From contig CAJNOI010000047.1 of assembly GCA_905250115.1 (NCBI GenBank), positions 247,365 through 311,364 on the forward strand: a stretch of DNA of 64,000 bases. The letters run 5' to 3'. The notes under the pieces were generated by a model. The model had not been told where the DNA came from and searched no databases. It worked only from the letters and a program-made list of their open reading frames with translations. Made by a program: the position numbers and the translations under genes. The first letter of the stretch is position 1; each line of letters begins with the position of its first letter. Source of the stretch: Adineta steineri (lineage: Eukaryota; Rotifera; Eurotatoria; Adinetida; Adinetidae). Positions 59,916 to 64,000 of the stretch are shown here, piece after piece.

Positions 59916-62210
59916 ATTTTTATTAAAATTAATTTCAATTTAAAACATATTCATTCGATATTATACAGTATGAATAATATTTTCATATATAAAACATTAA
60001 TCAAACAATTCTTGGTATTTTTTTAAATCAATGTAAATTGAAAAATAATTTTGATTAAGTTTCAACAAAATTCAAAATATAAAACATGAATCTAATACAG
60101 TAAAACCTCTCTAAGATGAACATCAACAGGACTTTCCAAAGAGTGTTCATCTTATAGAGATTTCATGGGTATGAGTGTGAGTAAGGCTTGTGTATAGTGG
60201 AAAAGAGCATCATACTCACACAGAATTCGAAGTAATTCTTTTCATTGAGAATTATTTTTTCTTCAAATTTACTTTTCTTCTAAGTGTTTATACTATATCG
60301 ATGAGATACTACTAAAAGTATTCTCCTTTTCTTACTAAACACAAATCAAAATTATATCTGAAACTACATTCAAAAACGATGCTTCTTTCGAATGTCGAAA
60401 ATAATTTGCTGACAAACATCACTTTTGTGTTAACAAGGGGAAGAAAAATTTATCGGTGATCAACACGGATCTTAAAACTACCTACGCCTCGTCTTTTTTA
60501 TAAATATTTCACTCTTTAAAAATATAATAAAATCAGTTGAATCTTAACTCTGTCACACGATCATCTATGCATTTTTTCATCACGTCTTTATTGTATTTGT
60601 TATAGGATAGAATCAGAACGATTAGAAGAAATGAAAGCAATATCAAATTTCCACTTATCGATATGTGAATACATCCATCTGTTATATTTCGATTTAAATG
60701 ACTTAAGATCCCCTCCGTGTTTTAGAAATAAAAACACACACTTTTTCATCATATTTTCTCATTCTAAAATCAACTATGGCTACAATCAATATCTACTGCT
60801 ACGTCGTTTTCATTCTTCTCAGGTAAATAACTATTGATTTTTATCACTAATTCTGTTAACATCCATTGATTTCATATTTTAGCATAACAGGTTTGATTTC
60901 TCTTGTATTTTATATGTTTATATGTATTAGTTTATCACTTTCCTAGTTCGAATCAAATCTCAGATATGTGAGAAAACACCACAATATGGTGAATGTTCCA
61001 CAAATAGTGCATGTGGATGTTTTCATATGGTAGGTACTCATGATGATACGGGCGTCTGTGGTTTTCTTTGGCCAATATGCTCCCGTCTTTTACGATGCAA
61101 TTCCTCAGACAATTCATGCCTTCAGCCGAACACGATCTGTGTTCACCATCCTCAGTGCGATGATTTTCCACTTTGTTACCCAGTTACAATGGCTGATCAG
61201 AACATGTGTCCACCAATGAAAAGTGAGTGGATCGGTGGATAATAGATGCAATATTCTTATCCACACTCTCAAGATATTTGAAACTGTAAATTTCATCTGT
61301 TTTAGATAAGATCAATCTTAAATGGAAACAAAATGCCATCACTGTGGCTGGCGGAAATGGATTAGGACAACAACTAAATCAAATCGGTCACCCTTATGGA
61401 ATTTTTATCGATGAAAAGAAAAATATTTTCATTGCTGAGTTTTGGAATGATCGTATTGTTGAATGGAAACACAATGCAACGGAAGGACAAATAATTGCAG
61501 GTGGCAATAGCAGTGGAAATCGAATGGATCAATTGAATCAACCAACAGATGTGATTGTTGATCAACAAAGTCATTCGATCATCATTGCTGATTGGGGGAA
61601 CAGACGAGTGATTCAATGGTCGAATCAAAAGCAAGAAACTCTCATTCAGAATATTGACTGCTATGGCTTGGCAATGGATAAAAATGGACTCCTTTATGTT
61701 TCTCTTTATAGGAAGAATGAAGTGAGACGATGGAAATTGGGAGAATACGATGACGAAGGAATTGTAGTAGCAGGTGGAAATGGGGAAGGAGATCAACTTA
61801 ATCAACTTAATTTTCCTACTTTTATGTTTGTTGATGAAGATCAATCTGTTTATGTGTCAGATACAAGCAATGGTCGTGTGATGAAGTGGAGAAAAGATGC
61901 AAAAGAAGGAATTGTTGTTGCTGGAGGAAATGGTCAGGGAGGAGATCTCAATCAATTTTTTTATCCTGAAGGAGTAATTGTTGATGATTTGGGTCAAATC
62001 TATGTGGCAGATATGGATAATCATCGAATAATGCGTTGGTGTGAAGGAAAAGAAGAAGGTGAAATTGTTGTTGGTGGAAATGGTCAAGGAAATCAATCAA
62101 ATCAATTGAGTCATCCCACAGGTTTATCATTTGATGATGAAGGAAGTCTTTATATTGCTGATGCTGCGAATAATCGAATTCAAAAATTTGAAATAATTTT
62201 GTGATGAAAT
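59916..62210 (+). repeat. Duplicated NHL block, copy 4
   Basis: Matches copy 3 from 44249 and copy 1 from about 33982 (see those). The 3' flank diverges soon after the stop codon, unlike copies 1-3. Confidence 0.75.
60776..62204 (+). CDS. Secreted 12-Cys + six-blade NHL propeller protein (paralogue 4)
   Basis: Exons 60776-60822 (47 nt), 60883-60890 (8 nt), 60947-61222 (276 nt), 61306-62204 (899 nt) total 410 codons. Signal peptide MATINIYCYVVFILLSIT. All 12 cysteines of the second module are kept (QICEKTPQY to MCPPMK). The NHL exon has six blades; most surface-loop positions vary between copies (for example WGNRRVIQW, TSNGRVMKW, MDNHRIMRW) while the propeller scaffold is constant, a pattern compatible with ligand diversification. 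The gene is intact and uses the shared promoter region. Confidence 0.8.
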
Positions 62211-63106
62211 TTTGATTTTGAAAAAGAGAAAAACTAATTTATTGAAATAAAATGAACGTTTGATTAAAACAACATTTTATTGAGTTTATTTTGATATTTT
62301 TCATTTTTATTTTTCATTGATTCTTTCGTTTAATGCATATCGATACGTACGATTATTTTCATTATTAATGATTTATTTTAAAGTGTTTGTAGCAGAAGAG
62401 AAAGAAATGCTGTGACACTCGCATAAAAGTCAAATTTCATTCACACTATCTAAGCAAAATAAATGATGAATGATGAATAAAAAATCAATTGAAATGAGAA
62501 AATAAAAAGAAGGTAGGAGAGAAAGAAAAGGACTCATAGTTATTTATCATCTCTCATTAAATTTAACATTTGATCAGAATTAAAATAAACTATATTTTTA
62601 TTTATGATTTATAAGTTTATTTAATTTTCACAGTAAATCTTTATACATTAATTCATATACCTTGCAAAGGTGCAGAATCTTCCAAAAAATCAAAAACTTC
62701 CCTCTCTGCGCGGGGACGCACAAGCCAGATTCTGCACCTCTGGTGATTATGTAATTACACAATTAATCATTCTATTTTTATAATCTGTAGATTCTCGTTC
62801 TATGAAATATATTGGACATTTTACGCTATTTATTAAAAATAAAATAAAAAAAACATGAATTTTATGACAAAATCTTTATGTTAGACATTATTTGACATAC
62901 CAACACCATGCAGAAATACTTCTTTTTTTTTGTTGTTTTTCCTTTCTCTTTCTTTTTTTTCTCCTTCTAAATTACAATTTTATTTTTTTGTTTTTCTTTT
63001 ACCATCTTAACTACGCTAGTATAGTTCATAAATAATCTGAATTTCTTTTGTATGCTTTTCATTATATATCGATTGAAAAAATCTTCATTTTAGATTTATA
63101 ATCACC
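62211..63106. other. Intergenic before the CCCH-NYN gene
   Basis: AT- and T-rich. Contains the hairpin at 62668-62739. An acceptor-like TTCATTTTAG at 63084-63093, 14 bases before the ATG at 63107, suggests a spliced or trans-spliced leader. Confidence 0.5.
62668..62739. repeat. Perfect 13-bp inverted repeat with GC-rich loop
   Basis: AGGTGCAGAATCT (62668-62680) and AGATTCTGCACCT (62727-62739) are exact inverses around a 46-base loop that is unusually GC-rich for this region (CTCTCTGCGCGGGGACGCAC). It could be a tiny foldback element or a structured RNA; no gene overlaps it. Confidence 0.55.
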
Positions 63107-64000
63107 ATGGCTAACAGCTGCCAAGGTGATTTAAAATACTTAACTGACTGTATGTTCTTTATTAATGGCTACTGCAAATTGAACGATACTTGTTGCTATC
63201 GGCATTGTCGTGAAGCTGTTGAACAAATAAACAATTGTTTGAAATGGCCAAAAACATGTCGTGATGTTAATTGTCCTTATCGACATCCAACAAAAACATC
63301 TGAAATGGTACCGCCATCATCAAAAACAAAAAGTTTAGTGAGCATCTTTTGGGATATTGAAAATGTTCCTATACCAAAAGGACAAAAACCTTTCGATATT
63401 GTTCAACGTATTCGACAAAAACTAATCATTGAACGTAGTTTACATGAAGTTGGTTTTTCTTGCTATTGCAACAGTATTACAATATCGGAAAGTAATCAGA
63501 TTAGTTTACATCATGCTAATGTTCGTATTGTGCATGTACCTGATCGAAAACCAGGTGCATGTGATCGACAAATAATGCTTGACTTAGTTCGTTTCGAACG
63601 TATTTGTCATTCACCAGCAACTGTTGTATTAATATCGGGCGATATTGATTTTATTGGAATATTGAATGGTCTTCGACATCAAGCAGGCTTCCGTGTTATT
63701 GTTATACATAATAAACCAGCTAAAGAAGAATTAAAAGCAACAGTGAATGAACATTATCCATGGGAAGTATTTACAGTACAACCAGCCGTTGTAATAAATG
63801 ATTCGAAGCCAATTGAAAATGAGCGAACATCACGAGCAGAACAATCAAATCGAACACGTCATTCTAGTCGTAACAGAAGTTTACGTCGTAGAGATCCATC
63901 ACCAAATGTAGCAGCTAGACAACGAGCCATTGCAAATAATCAAGATATACAAAAATTTCAATGTCCTGAATGTAAAAATGAATATGATTCTATTCAAAGT
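63107..64000 (+). CDS. CCCH zinc-finger + NYN (PIN-like) ribonuclease protein, 3' end cut by window
   Basis: Open for 298 codons from an ATG in the context CACCATGG to the window edge. Two CCCH zinc fingers lie at about residues 15-33 (C-x7-C-x5-C-x3-H) and 44-60 (C-x6-C-x4-C-x3-H). Residues about 77-205 form an NYN domain: VSIFWDIENVPIPKG (D83), ACDRQIMLDLVR (D153), and VVLISGDIDFIGILNGLRHQAGF (D169, D171), the acidic residues expected for a metal-dependent RNase. This core resembles the NYN domain of MARF1/limkain-b1, which cleaves RNA in germ cells and silences retrotransposons. A basic RS-like stretch follows (RSLRRRDP), and the last visible residues, FQCPECKNEYDS, start another zinc motif. 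Likely an RNA-binding endoribonuclease; the full C-terminus is unseen. Confidence 0.8.
   Translation, partial: MANSCQGDLKYLTDCMFFINGYCKLNDTCCYRHCREAVEQINNCLKWPKTCRDVNCPYRHPTKTSEMVPPSSKTKSLVSIFWDIENVPIPKGQKPFDIVQRIRQKLIIERSLHEVGFSCYCNSITISESNQISLHHANVRIVHVPDRKPGACDRQIMLDLVRFERICHSPATVVLISGDIDFIGILNGLRHQAGFRVIVIHNKPAKEELKATVNEHYPWEVFTVQPAVVINDSKPIENERTSRAEQSNRTRHSSRNRSLRRRDPSPNVAARQRAIANNQDIQKFQCPECKNEYDSIQS

Overview
This is an animal nuclear DNA window. Nearly every housekeeping gene is split by short GT-AG introns of about 45-100 bases, intergenic DNA is very AT-rich, and metazoan families are present (LEV-9/Hasp-like sushi protein, serpin, ABHD13-like hydrolase, GT92 transferase, NHL propellers). 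Several traits point to a bdelloid rotifer, an inference from sequence style: many NHL-propeller paralogues, a run of intronless sugar-modifying genes of partly bacterial type, and interstitial repeats that read TGTGGG on one strand, which I recall as the bdelloid telomere unit. I could not run a search to confirm this.

Left part (1-32.2 kb) is mostly ordinary: a 14-exon secreted WAP + sushi protein (373-4216); glutamine synthetase (5735-6559) with a 10-N assembly gap hiding most of its catalytic core; a zinc-finger/HNH-like protein (9536-10327); an ABHD13-like hydrolase (11888-13408); alanyl- and glycyl-tRNA synthetase genes in tandem 200 bp apart (14448-18208, 18409-21247); a large disordered protein with a C-terminal membrane segment (21751-26408); a secreted serpin with an Arg-Ser reactive bond (28878-30158); and, on the minus strand, a proline/RS-rich protein whose start codon is split by an intron (30188-30995) and a small RBR-like RING protein with a membrane tail (31598-32182). 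For all spliced models the exon lengths sum to a whole number of codons, except glutamine synthetase, where the gap prevents the test.

Right part (33-62.3 kb) is accessory in character. Four NHL beta-propeller genes lie at 34590, 40560, 45117 and 60776. Three encode secreted proteins with identical exon architecture (47, 8, 276 and about 890-899 nt, including an 8-nt microexon); the other joins the same phase-1 NHL exon to a B-box/coiled-coil start. Between them are a six-cysteine mini-protein (37754-38008), a secreted cysteine-rich protein with almost all codons ending in T (48319-49086), and a block of five same-strand intronless sugar-related genes (50942-59556): GT92, GT11 fucosyltransferase-like, HtrL/YibB-like, a membrane-anchored UDP-GlcNAc 2-epimerase fused to a glycosyltransferase, and a DUF1792/GT-D-like gene whose anchor is cut off by two stops. 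G-rich/C-rich foldback repeats resembling telomeric DNA sit at 33.8, 47.8, 49.5 and 59.7 kb, around these modules.

The right end holds the start of a CCCH zinc-finger + NYN ribonuclease-like gene (63107 to beyond the window). The most interesting unit is the sugar block: a nucleotide-sugar epimerase and four transferase-type enzymes, each with an N-terminal membrane anchor (cut off in the last), which looks like a Golgi glycan-building set assembled partly by horizontal transfer.
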